Origin: Halichondria panicea
Lineage: Eukaryota > Porifera > Demospongiae > Suberitida > Halichondriidae
Direction: 5' to 3'
Length of the DNA: 64,000 nucleotides
NCBI RefSeq assembly: GCF_963675165.1
Contig: NC_087390.1
Location: 227,001 to 291,000 of the forward strand
Shown: one piece after another, positions 23,872-34,140 of the stretch
Layout: each line of letters starts with the position of its first letter
How positions within the stretch are numbered: position 1 is the stretch's first letter
The notes under the pieces: model-generated
Database searches by the model: none
What the model was told of the DNA's origin: nothing
The model's input: the letters and a program-made list of their open reading frames with translations, nothing else
Position numbers and translations under genes: made by a program

Positions 23872-23951
23872 ACACAACACACACAACACACAACACACAC
23901 AACACACAACACACACAACACACACACACACACACAACACACAACACACAC
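23872..23951 (+). repeat. ACACA(A)CA microsatellite
   Basis: About 80 bp of interrupted 'cacaacacacaacacacaca'. It sits exactly where the intact nucleotidyltransferase gene has its own shorter CA tract (33092-33130), so the tract was duplicated with the exon and then expanded. Confidence 0.9.
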
Positions 23952-23994
23952 GATTACATCTATAGGTTTACTCAGGATCAAGCCACTTTACCTT

Positions 23995-24200
23995 ATAGCG
24001 GGTAATTTTCGTGGGGCAAAATATTCGTGGTTTTCGTGGTTGGAGGTCTGACCAGGAATATTTTACCCACGAATGAAGCGACCTTGACTACCTTTACCTG
24101 CAGTGCAAGCAGCAACCACGAAAATATTACCCACGAAATGTCTCAATATTGCTGAACCACGAATATTTTGTCCCCTGAAAATTACCCGCTATACGGTATG
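23995..24200. repeat. Family C MITE
   Basis: The ends are 'tatagcgggtaattttcgtg' and 'gaaaattacccgctatacgg', a near-perfect terminal inverted repeat. The interior is also self-complementary ('ccacgaatattttgtcccc' against 'gggcaaaatattcgtggt'). Confidence 0.85.
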
Positions 24201-24411
24201 ACTATATGTACACACGACTTTTGGGAAGTGTCAACTACTTTCATGGATCTATACAACTAGTTGTGTATTATAGAATTGATAAAGTGTAGGGAATGTTACT
24301 GTTAGTTTTTGTTAATGGCACTATCTCCAATAAATGATTTCACTTTAACATATTATCATTGTATGAGTTATCAAGCATGTACGTACGTACATCAAAGAAT
24401 AACAAAGAACT

Positions 24412-24510
24412 AACAATTGTCATGGTTTGAAGTGTTTAATACAGTCTAGATATGATTGCAGGTTTCCCACGTCAAATCTTCCACTGATATCCTTCACGTA
24501 CACTGGCCAA
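24412..24510 (-). pseudogene. Second duplicated copy of nucleotidyltransferase last exon
   Basis: It matches the last exon of the gene at 32809-34140 ('tttgaagtgtttaatacagt', 'gattgcaggtttcccacg', 'cttcacgtacactggcc') and breaks off at the exon's 5' end. No other exon is nearby. Confidence 0.8.
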
Positions 24511-24831
24511 AGTAAAAAATTTTAGAACTTAACTTATGGTTATTGACTGCACATAAGTACGAGTGTTAAGTTCATCTCCTTCAATATATACTAGCATATA
24601 CATATATAATTATATACACATGACATTTTTAAAAATATTGGTTCTGGATATCAACATAGATGACAATTTTAATAGAAAAACAGAACAATTGTACTTAACA
24701 CTCGTGATAAATGTGTTGTTGACCATAATTAATTATAGATGATCTTTTTATACTAGCTTCTACATAATTATTGTCATGTATACGCTCCAATTTAGTGGGG
24801 AATTTTACTAGACATTTATCACGACATCGAG

Positions 24832-24912
24832 TCAGACTATCAGCCTGATAGTTATAGTTCACATGATATTGTCAGACTATCAGCCTGATAGTTATAGTTC
24901 ACATGATAATGC
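24832..24912 (+). repeat. 40 bp direct duplication with internal palindrome
   Basis: The phrase 'gtcagactatcagcctgata' followed by 'gttatagttcacatgata' occurs twice back to back. Each unit includes the palindrome 'actatcagcctgatagt'. Confidence 0.85.
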
Positions 24913-24965
24913 TCTTTTGATCCATTTCTATGTTTCTTCTAGTGGCTCCTCATCACCCGTTACAG
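24880..24965 (-). pseudogene. Decayed 3' end of a caspase-like gene
   Basis: 'gttatagttcacatgataat', 'gctcttttgatccatttct' and 'tgtttcttctagtggctcct' line up with the 3' coding end of the gene at 25398-27413 ('gtcatagttcacgaaatatt' and onward). The similarity is limited to about 75 bp. Confidence 0.6.
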
Positions 24966-25397
24966 TCCTAACTAGACGGGCATCGTCGCCCTCACTGTTG
25001 TACAGAAAAGGGGTAACCAACAGTTTTGTTATGCCGGTGGAATTCCAATCAGATTGCAGTATCTCAAGTAGATTGATCACACCCACTCAACTTTACCACG
25101 TGTGAATTTTGCACACGCTAGATTGACTGAGAGGCGTGGTCAACACCCAGTTTAATAAATGATATTCATTGCTATTGGCTAACACCCACTTAAAATAATA
25201 TTCATAATGTATTGCGTCCTCCTTTCGTACAGCGCAGTGACGACGCCCATCAAGGGTATTGTACACTTTTAGATATCAAATTGTGCATTGTGTATATCGG
25301 TATATACAAGAAAAATGAAGATACGTACACTATATTGTGGGCAATGTGTGTTTGTATACATGTATGTGTGGTTTGTTTGTAGTACATAGCTTTTGTG

Positions 25398-27413
25398 TCA
25401 GTCGATACCTTCAATTTCGATAAATTTAATTGATGGTGGTTGGTAGTCATAGTTCACGAAATATTGCTCTTCGATCCATTTCTTTGTTTCTTTTGGTGGG
25501 TCCTGGCCCCACCCACTCTTCAAGATCTGACCATAGTCAGCAATATCAAGACTTCCCTCCTTTATTTTGTCATGGTATTCCCTGATTCTTTCTTCATCAT
25601 CCACTAGCAGGACGTAGTGCCATGCTGATCGACCTTTGTCCTTACCCCTCACCTTCTTGACTCTCTGTGCAGTGCTCCACTGCTGCCAGGTTGACCCAGG
25701 GGCCCTTGTGCATGGCTCGTCAATCTTGCTCTTGCATTGAACTTCAGTGAAGTCTAGTCCACTAGTGTGTTGCCCATGGTGAATCTCTTCCCCTCGTAAT
25801 GTAATATTGTATTGAACAGTTCCAGTGTTCTTATCATTTTGTGCACAGCGAGTAGAGAATGCTAGCTCAGCAGGAATCTCATTAGCCAGACATGATGCGT
25901 ACACTTTAACGAGGATCCCCTTCTCCTTGGCAGTGTGTCCACAAGGTCCCACTCCGTGCTCATCCAGGAACTTCATGGCCTCCTTCACCCAAAACCCAGA
26001 GTAGCTACAGTTGCTGACAATGGTCAGAACACGCCCTTTGAAGTATGCATTCTGTAGGTAGAGGTGCATTATATCCCTGAAGCTGATGAAGCCATCACTG
26101 AAGCACCAGTCTCCCGTTCCCTTCTTTCCAGGGCCAATGTAGTGAAGTACAACTACAAAATATTATTACACTGAATTAATGTTGTTACTATAATTATACA
26201 AAACAATTAGCTAAGACTAATATATTTTTAACTAGTACTCACCTCCACTTGTGTCAGTTTCATTCATTAGCTGTGTTATCTTCTTAGTGACCTGCTCACA
26301 TGTCAGAGATCCATCATCTCTCAATACTTCAGCAATACTCTTCTCCGCCTTGTCTAGGCTGAATCTTGCCTTCATAATACTCAGGTCGTCATGGTGACAG
26401 TCTCTTGGTACACCTTGATGCTCCAGTTTCTGTCTATCATCATCTGTTAGCTCTCCCACTGGCCTTCTCTGTACCACATTCTCATCTTGGGTAGTGAGAT
26501 TGGATGTGATTAGTAAAACTTCCGTTGTTCCTGATGCTCCATAATCATATTTGCCATTGTGTGTGCTCCAAGTTGGAGATTGTCCTCCTGCAGATACGAC
26601 AGTATCAGGTTAATTAGATACTTTGCATACATGAAGGATAACATCTCTGTCCTCCACTGCATCATTGGTATTACAAGCATAATAGGCATTTCTGCACATG
26701 GTTATGGTTTATTTACCTTGTTTAGTGGGAACTGAGATGTTTTGAGAGCTTACTTTCTTGCCATCTGTTTTGAGCATTTCTCTGCAGTAAGTGCGAAGGT
26801 ATATATATACCCCCGGTATTTGTGTGCTTTAGTTTACTTACTCATTCTCTGTGCAAACTTTGATCCCGATGTTACCAAGTGCTGTACGTTGGTCATCAGA
26901 TATCGGAAAAATATGATCAGCAACTAATGCAGAAACTGAAAATCGTAATTCAATACACCTCTTGCAGAAAGCCATGAAATCTTGATCATACTCAACGCAT
27001 CCCCTTTTTTCAACGTTGTAATTAAAAAAGGAGCTTGAAGCTAGTAATTCTGCAGGAGGTTGTTGGGCATTAGGCTCACATTTTCGTTTACACTCTGATT
27101 GATAGCGCTCATGCAATACTCGAGTAATTTCGTTCCCACTGGGTCCTCCACTCTTAAGAATCTCAACAAATCCATGAAAAGCACTAGTGTCCCATTGAAT
27201 TCGCCTTAAAAGTGGTGTCAACAGCTTTAATGCTTTATCCTCGCTTGTTCCATTATTATCCTCTAGAAGAGAATCATCGATGTAGCCTCTCTGAAACAGG
27301 GAAATACGCATGGAATTAAGCTGTCCTTGGACGTGGAGGGTTATTATCTCGAAACATTGCTGAAACGCTTTGTACTCAGGAGATGAAGTAGAAGGGATAT
27401 TTAGAGCTGCCAT
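25398..27413 (-). CDS. CARD-like / caspase-like protein 2, short helical domain
   Basis: Four exons (27413-26842, 26781-26717, 26587-26243, 26152-25398) give 578 residues in one frame. Residues about 10-105 are a CARD-like six-helix region (EYKAFQQCFEIITLHVQGQL, then AFHGFVEILKS). A short remnant of the helical domain follows (SSFFNYNVEK, FMAFCKRCIELRFSVSALV, ISDDQRTALGNIGIKV); about 130 residues present in copy 3 are missing. Residues about 360-578 are the caspase-like unit with VVLHYIGPGKKGTGDW (from 328) and VSNCSYSGFWV (Cys about 376). As in the sister genes, G-P-G stands where G-H-G is expected. The gene lies head-to-tail with the other copies. A role in immune or death signalling is inferred from the CARD and caspase-like folds only. 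Confidence 0.75.
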
Positions 27414-27956
27414 TTTTTAGAAAAAAAGATTAATAACTTACAAAATGATGTAGGACACATGCAAATCAGGGCTGTTAAATAGTGTGATGTACTGTAGGGT
27501 ATTTTATAGATATAACTCATGCATGCAGCTGGCATTGTTGACCTCAGGCCACTTGTCAGTAATTCATAGCTACCACATGTACACACAAGTAAGTGCTAAC
27601 TACTTTCATGGACGTGGACTGTGGAATGGGTAAGAATATTACTGCTAAGTATATTCAGTTGTTGATATGGCACAGAATACTATAGCTGGTACCATCTGCT
27701 GATTAAATGAATTCTTTGACCATGTACATCAATCGTTAAAGAACAAAACATATACATAATAGACATAATTATATCAGTTAATGCACAGTGCCTCGGGGTT
27801 TATGACGACAGTAAACCCCGAGGCACTGTAATACATATAGCATGGAATATTGTATAGCTATAATTATATACAAAAAGTACAAAAGGTGGCGATGTGTACG
27901 TATATACGTGTGCAGTCAGTTTTACAACCACAAATCAAAACACTTGTATGAAATAA
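27414..27956. other. Intergenic region upstream of caspase-like gene 2
   Basis: AT-rich DNA with one perfect GC-rich hairpin (27785-27829, listed). It presumably includes the promoter of the gene at 25398-27413. No other signal is seen. Confidence 0.5.
27785..27829. repeat. Perfect 18 bp inverted repeat with 9-nt loop
   Basis: The left arm 'acagtgcctcggggttta' (27785-27802) is exactly complementary to 27812-27829, with the loop 'tgacgacag'. It is GC-rich in an AT-rich setting. The arms could form a strong RNA or DNA hairpin. The function is unknown. Confidence 0.9.
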
Positions 27957-28535
27957 GCATTAAAGGTGCCCATAGCTATAGTTAACGATGACATTTTCAC
28001 GGACTACTTCATTCGGTGGGTTATTTCCATCGTGCGATGATGGCATTTGTACTTTACCATCCCTGAAATCTTGATTGAATTGTTCCAACGCTTGGGCAAT
28101 ATCTTTCGTTCTGCAACGTACTAAATACTCGCACATAGCCTCAGGTTCATCATCATTCAGGATCATGCGGACATGTATTACTCTTTCGCGATCGCTCCAA
28201 TTCTTCCAAGTAGACTTAGCATCCGTAGGCAAGGCGCACGGCTGACTTATCATGTCAATGGTGTTACCAGAATAGCTGTCCCATTCAATAAATTCCGTAC
28301 CTAATAATAAAATAGACCATTATTAAACACACTGCAAATAGATTAATTATACCTTGCTTGATGTAAGTTGGACCACGCACTTAAATCATACCGCAGCCCA
28401 AAATATGAAAACTCTCTGTTGTTACCCGTGGCCGATGAGGGTGAACAAGAGTGTCTCCATCTAGCGCTATTTGACTTGATGCTGCAATGCCACTGTCACT
28501 GTCCTGCGTAGGAATTAGTAAGCCTTCAGAGCTCA
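27957..28535 (-). pseudogene. Caspase-like gene copy lacking the caspase core
   Basis: This is closest to the gene at 21869-23189. Its exon 1 equivalent (28535 to about 28350) starts MSSEGLLIPTQDSDSG but meets a stop after about 50 codons, before the usual donor. The exon 2 equivalent (28302 down) reads GTEFIEWDSYSGNTID and then joins, in frame, to ISQPCALPTDAKSTWKNW of the C-terminal region. The whole segment with the GPG and Cys motifs is cut out, while the C-terminal 95 codons to the stop at 27960 stay open. It is probably a dead duplicate; a short product from the open part cannot be excluded. Confidence 0.8.
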
Positions 28536-28559
28536 TTTTCTAGCCAGTTATATTGAATA

Positions 28560-29411
28560 GCCTGGTGCAGCCAGTAAACAATATACCCACCTTTTATAGG
28601 AACAGTCTCTCGACAGGAGAGCAGGATTTTGACAGTTAGTGCATGCCAAGCCAATTTACCACCCACTCGATCCTTACCCTTATATTAGCTTCCCCAAACC
28701 ACAAGGGTAAGTTGTGGTCACAAATACAGTGATTTTCCACGAGCACTGCAACCACAATGTAGTGTTTACAGGTGTGTTATTTTCACCCACATGTCATAAA
28801 ATGAATGAAGGTCAAAGTGTAAAATACTGATACATCTTACAGTCTATATCTCAGTTCATACAAGTTTGACAGATGAATATGAGACCGAGTTGATGTATAA
28901 TAATTATATAGGTGCTTGCAGTTTGCAGGCCATGGCAATCAATTCAAAATTGCTGTTGTCCCTAATAATTTATACCACATTGTGGTGCTCTAGTTTTAGT
29001 GTATAGCCTGCCAAGGTACTGGAGTTTGCAGAATCTTTGCAACACACCAGTAAAAGCGTAGAGCGTTACACGTTCCTTATGTGGATTTTGTGTACACACT
29101 GTGGTCTGTTTATTAAAATGTAAGCATTTGCCATATAAGGAACCACAGTGCTCAACACTTTTATTTATGTTGGAAAACTACTGTAAGCCTAATATAAGTT
29201 CTTATTTATCCACTCCTTATCCTTATAATGCTTTTTAGTTACCACAGGTCAATTTATAAGGGGTTTGGGGGAGCCTAACAATTTCCAAGAGGCTAAAAAA
29301 TACTCTCCATAAATTTTAATGAGATTCGATATTTTCCAGTCATATTATCATTTGTGGCATTTTATTCAGAGTGAAATTGAAAGCTAGAGAATAGGTATTT
29401 ATTATTAACAC
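28560..29411. other. Gene-free stretch
   Basis: About 850 bp of AT-rich sequence. It contains two weakly similar segments on the theme 'ttataaggggtttgggggagcc' / 'gcttccccaaaccacaaggg' (28690 and 29255) in inverted orientation, which may be the ends of an old repeat about 580 bp long. No gene is seen. Confidence 0.4.
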
Positions 29412-29610
29412 CAAGGTGGTGGTGGCCAACATGGCGTGTCGTGTGGTGGATCAGGCCATCCAGGTGTACGGAGGAATGGGGGTGTGTCAGGACACGGCTG
29501 GCATGTACGCTGAAGCCAGGAGTCTAAGGATTGTTGATGGTCCTGATATTGTCCACACAGAGACAGTGGCTAAGCTGGAGCTAAAGAGTCAGCTAGCTGC
29601 TAAACTATAA
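29412..29610 (+). pseudogene. Duplicated last exon of ACAD11
   Basis: It matches 21402-21608 of ACAD11 at over 90%. The reading frame and stop are intact, ending QLAAKL, with a 6 bp in-frame deletion (Pro-Leu of CQDTPLAGM lost). The exon's first ten bases and its acceptor are not conserved. It stands alone, so it is a stray piece of the block duplication rather than a gene. Confidence 0.88.
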
Positions 29611-29872
29611 TCATTATTGTGTGATAAGAATGCGTTGTGTATTCATGCATGTGCATAATTATAGTTGGAGGTCTGTAATTATCAAGCATGCAGATATTAT
29701 CATTATTGTCAAGTTAAAATTTTTTGTGCAGATGTCATTGAATATAACGTGGTAAAAACTTAGAAAGGTAGAAAATGTGTGCACATGCTGTAATGAAGAC
29801 AGATACTAATACTAAACTATAAAAGTATGTAGAGTACTGTACACAAAAAGTTAGCATGCACAATCATTAATT

Positions 29873-32461
29873 TTATAAGTGTCCACAATTGTAATATCGA
29901 CTGTAGTTCTTAGCAATGTACTTAGATATTTCAATTGGAGGATTTTTACCTTCCACTGATAGTTTGATGTGCCCGTAGTCATGCACATCCGCCATTGTCT
30001 CCATGCCACCATTTTCCATAGCATCCATAAACGAATCGTGTTTTTGATTGTCAACAACTATATAACAACAAACTTCTATGCCTTGATCTTTGGTTTTAAT
30101 CATGTATATCCGCTCGCCATTACTCCATTTTTCCCAGTTAGAATCTTCGGTTACCGTGCAAGACTGGAAAATATTGTTATCGCAGCGAATTCCAGTGAGA
30201 TCCAATCCACTGGGGTCTTGCTGATAGTTATAGGGAATTAGACTTTGGAGTAGACTTTGGAGATGAACTCTGTAGATCATATTGCCGGCCTTTTTGTTAG
30301 TAACCGCACAATGTGTAGAGAACGCAAACTCAGTGGGAATCTCTTCAGGTTGGCAAGATGTGTACACTTTGATGAAGATGTCCTTCTGCTTGGCTGCGTG
30401 TCCACAAGGTCCCACTCCGTGCTCATCCATGAACTTCATAGCCTCTTTTACCCAACGCCCAGAGTGGCTACAGTCGCTGATTATGGTGAGAACACGTCCT
30501 TTGAAGTATTGGGTGTAGAGCTCCATTATCTCTCTGAATTCAATGAGTCCATCCTTCAAACACCAGTCACCCGTTCCAGCATCACCAGGGCCAATGTAGT
30601 GGAGCACAACTGTAATTGATAAGATACCAGAATAAGTTCGTCACTTACTGACCTTAAATTATACTTACTTCCTGATTTGTTAGTATTTTTCATGAGATCG
30701 ATCACTTTCTCTATTACTTCTTGACGTGATGGAGTGTTCTTTTCGTAGGCTAGTACTATTGGTGTGGAACTATCTGGGTCTAATCTGTACCTTTCCATCA
30801 TGACAGAAAGATCAGAATCATGATGTTTGTTTAGAATTCCTTGCTCCTTCAGTTTTTTCTTTTCTCCCTCAGAGAGTGAATCTTTGGGCTTCCTCGGGAC
30901 AATGTGAGGATTTTGTTTGGTGGGAACAACCTTGGATACTATAATAAGGACATCTCTGTCACCTGTTGCACCATTGCTTGTGGCGCCATGATGGTTACTC
31001 CACTTGATGCTCTTCTTCAAGCCTGCATATATATATAATACATGCATGTTTACATGTACACATTTAATCATCATACTTTCAGGAGTTTCGACAGCTGCTT
31101 TGATCTTTCTGCTTCTCTTAATGTGATCTTCAGTCTGTATACCGAACAACTATAAATGTAACAATTGATAATTGCAGTGTACTTACGTCTACGACTGGCT
31201 TAGATACAACCTCATCTTCTGGTATTTCTCTGAAAGTTCAAGACAAATTGTCACATAATAAAAAAATAACATATTTCCTATATGCAAGTGTCTATACGTA
31301 TGCATGCTGTGTGTGTGTGTGTAGTTGATTGGAGGGGGGGGGCTCTTACCTTATCTCTGTGAAAACTTTGATCCCAATGTTACCAAGTGCTATACACTGG
31401 TCATCAGATATCGGAAAAATATGATCAGCAACTAATGCAGAAATGGAGAATCGCAATTCGACGCAACCTTTTGAGATGGAGCACAATTGGAGGGTGTTAG
31501 ATGTCAGATTGAATGTGCTATCAAGGATTCCTTTGATTGTTAATACCGTCTCTAGAGTGAACGGTACATATCTTTCATCGCACTTGGCAAAAAAATTTTT
31601 GCCTGTTGTTGGCGGTGAATTTGAAAACACATTAGGTGGCACTTCGAAGATACTCCTCTTGCAGAAAGTATTGAACTCTCGTATATATTCGTCCCATTTT
31701 GTTTTGTCATCATAGGATCCAAATTTTGCAACTAAGTCTTCAATAATGCTGTAGTTAAAAAAGGAGATGTACTTATGAGCAGGAGGAAATACATCGGAAC
31801 ATAATTTTGCGGCTCTTATCTCTTCATAAACACCACTGTCACTTCCATAAGGTACAAGGTTTAGAATGGCAAATTTAATATCACCCAGGGGAACACGTCT
31901 TTCGTCAAGGGAACTTCTAAGCCTGCCAACAAAACCAGTAAATTTCGTTATGATTTTCTTCGTGGCAAGCCGGAGATGAATTTTCAGTTTATGTTTTTCA
32001 TTTGACGATAGATGACTTAAATCGAGATAAGGAAAACTCTCATCAGGTTCGTCAGGACAACCTTGCTCAGATGTGAATTCTGTGGACGGTGATTCTGGAA
32101 ATTCCATCGTAAGAGGTTGTAGTTGCAACTCAAGCTCACGCTTTTGTGATTCATAACACTCCTGCAATGATTGAGCCAATTCTCTTCCATGTTCATTCTT
32201 AAGAATCTCAATAAATCCATGAAAAGCTTTAGGATCCAATTGAATTTTCGCTAAAAGTAGGTTCATCAGCTGTATAGCTTTAGTTTCGCTTGCTTCGTGC
32301 TTATTATCATCCAAGTGAGAACGATGGATATAGCCTTCCTGAAACAAGAGAACACGGATGGAATCAAGCTGTCCTTGGACATGGAGTATTATATTTTGGA
32401 AGTTTCGCTGAAACGCCTTGTACTCCGGAGTTGAAATGGAAGGGATACTTTGACTGGCCAT
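29873..32461 (-). CDS. CARD-like / helical / caspase-like protein 3 (full-length form)
   Basis: Five exons (32461-31350, 31229-31187, 31134-31077, 31022-30669, 30609-29873) give 767 residues in one frame. Residues about 10-100 are CARD-like (EYKAFQRNFQNIILHVQGQL, AFHGFIEILKNEHGRELAQS). Residues about 145-370 form a mostly helical domain (HKYISFFNYSIIEDLVAKFG, WDEYIREFNTFCKRS, VELRFSISALVADHIFP) of a kind I associate with uncharacterised sponge and cnidarian proteins. After a short linker, residues about 425-660 have caspase-like order: GDRDVLIIVSKV, SRQEVIEKVIDLMK, IVLHYIGPG (523-531), VLTIISDCSHSGRW (Cys 569), VYTSCQPEEIPTEFAFST. G-P-G replaces G-H-G. A C-terminal unit of about 100 residues ends YYNCGHL. 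It looks like the parent form of the two shorter copies. Function is unproven. Confidence 0.78.
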
Positions 32462-32808
32462 TTTTTGAAGCTAGAGCATGCACAAAATGCTATGGGACAC
32501 AAAAAGGAGCTTTTAAACGTGAGATATAGGTATATTCATAGATACCACCTCACAATTCTCAGGCGACTTTACATTAATTCATAGCTAACCACACACACAG
32601 CAAACTTTTGGGAATATTTTTAATTACTTTCATGGACACCGAATTTGTACTGCGTAGGTCGGAATGTTAGTGCTAAATGCATTCAATTGTTGATGGCATA
32701 TACGATGATTAAATGATTTCACTTTAACATATCGTATATGACGTACATCACAAGCATGCGTATATACACAATCATTAAAGACTTAAACATGACAACACCT
32801 AACAATTT
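32462..32808. other. Gap between CARD/caspase-like gene 3 and nucleotidyltransferase
   Basis: About 350 bp of AT-rich sequence, presumably the promoter of the gene at 29873-32461 and the 3' flank of the nucleotidyltransferase. No motif is recognised. Confidence 0.45.
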
Positions 32809-34140
32809 TTATGGTTTGAAGTGTTTAATACAGTCTAGATAAGATTGCAGGTTTCCCACGTCGAATCTCCCACTGATCTCCTTCACGTACACTGGCCTCC
32901 TGCATGTGTACACAGATGAACCATCAACTACCATAGCCCACCATTTATATACATTACTCCTATAATCACTATAATATTATGTAGCCATGAATTGAATAAT
33001 AATATTATAATAACATCACCACCTAGCTTACCTTGAGCTGAGGTACTTTATAAATAGACCAGTAGCATCTCTGTCACTGACAGGACCAGTCTACACACAC
33101 ACACACAAGACACAACACACACAACACACAATTAAATAATATCCATGCATATAGCACATAAACAATAACTTATATACTTTCTTCTCCTCCAGAAACTGAG
33201 AGATGAGCTCCAGACAACCACTTGAGAAGATGTAGAAACATGGACACTGTAGTAAGATAGAGAGAGACCATTATAATAATTGGTTGCTTTGTTCTCATTA
33301 TTCAGTAGTGGCTTACAGCTAGTCGTGATGCTGTGCTGTGTGGGGATGGTTTCTCCAGGAAAGATGTCACTTGTTCATTGTCATCCACCTCCACTATACC
33401 AAGCTTCACTGTGTCTGCATAAAGATAATGCATACAGTAATACTTAGTATAATTCAGTATTCATAGCCTTTAGTATATTAAATTACAGTATAATAAGGTA
33501 ATACCTTCGTCCTTGCACTTGTAACAGGGAGCCATAGCCCCGCCCACCTCTCGACAGGGGGAGGTGTGGAAGGATTCCAAAAAGTCTGTCAGATTGAAAT
33601 CTTCCCTAAACAGAGTGTCACTGTGGAATGAATACAATAATATTAAAAAGTACGTTCACAAGGCTATTGGCTCATAATTATATATACAGTATATTCAATA
33701 GGCACACACAACCTTACCCTCCGATCACCACCAGGTCGTCATGGATACTAAAGTGCCGCATCCCCAACTCTATACACCCGACAGCCCCCACCCTCTCCTC
33801 ATTGCAGTGTGTACCATCACACACCAACTCCACCTCAGGGTAGTCACTACGCCATGTCTCAAACTGACCACGAAACGCTTCGTTCACCTACCAAAACAAC
33901 GTTTGCATTACAATGTTGCAATTAAATGATCAATTTGAATACCACAATATAGATTTCTTTGATGTTGTAAGTTTGCGGACATTGTCTGAGCATATCCATC
34001 CAGTGGGAGATCAACGGTTGTCCAGCGACTGGTAGGAGGGGCTTGGCCACGCCCACTAGATGGGGGTATGCATCTGCATGGTTCTCCAGATCCCTAGCCA
34101 AGCGAGTACCATATCCTCCAGCCAAAATGAGGACCTTCAT
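32809..34140 (-). CDS. Sugar-1-phosphate nucleotidyltransferase family protein
   Basis: Seven exons (34140-33943, 33887-33718, 33620-33505, 33414-33317, 33246-33178, 33090-33032, 32899-32809) give 266 residues. The N-terminus MKVLILAGGYGTRLARDLE is the NTP-transferase signature (GxGTRL), followed by KPLLPVAGQPLISHWMD with the conserved Lys. LVVIGGDTLFRED supplies the metal-binding Asp, and FLEKPS and the C-terminal DVGNLQSYL fit the fold. Such enzymes make NDP-sugars from NTP and sugar 1-phosphate. At 266 residues it has no left-handed beta-helix domain, unlike GMPPA/GMPPB, and resembles short RfbA/HddC-like enzymes. The substrate cannot be told. Its last exons occur as stray copies at 23580-23870 and 24412-24510. 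It is divergent from SLC40A1. Confidence 0.88.

Larger units (their letters stand above)
24200..25397. other. Degenerate stretch between caspase-like genes 1 and 2
   Basis: AT-rich DNA holding a second nucleotidyltransferase fragment, a 40 bp direct duplication and a decayed 3' end of a caspase-like gene (each listed). Nothing else is recognised. Confidence 0.5.

Noticed and set aside
26717-26732. A separate 15 bp micro-exon in CARD/caspase-like gene 2
   Set aside because: Treating 26781-26717 as one exon keeps the frame and phases; splitting it breaks the frame into the next exon.
29412-29610. An independent small gene encoding the ACAD11 C-terminus
   Set aside because: The frame is open, but there is no upstream exon, promoter or intact acceptor, and it sits within a duplicated block; a stray exon copy explains it.
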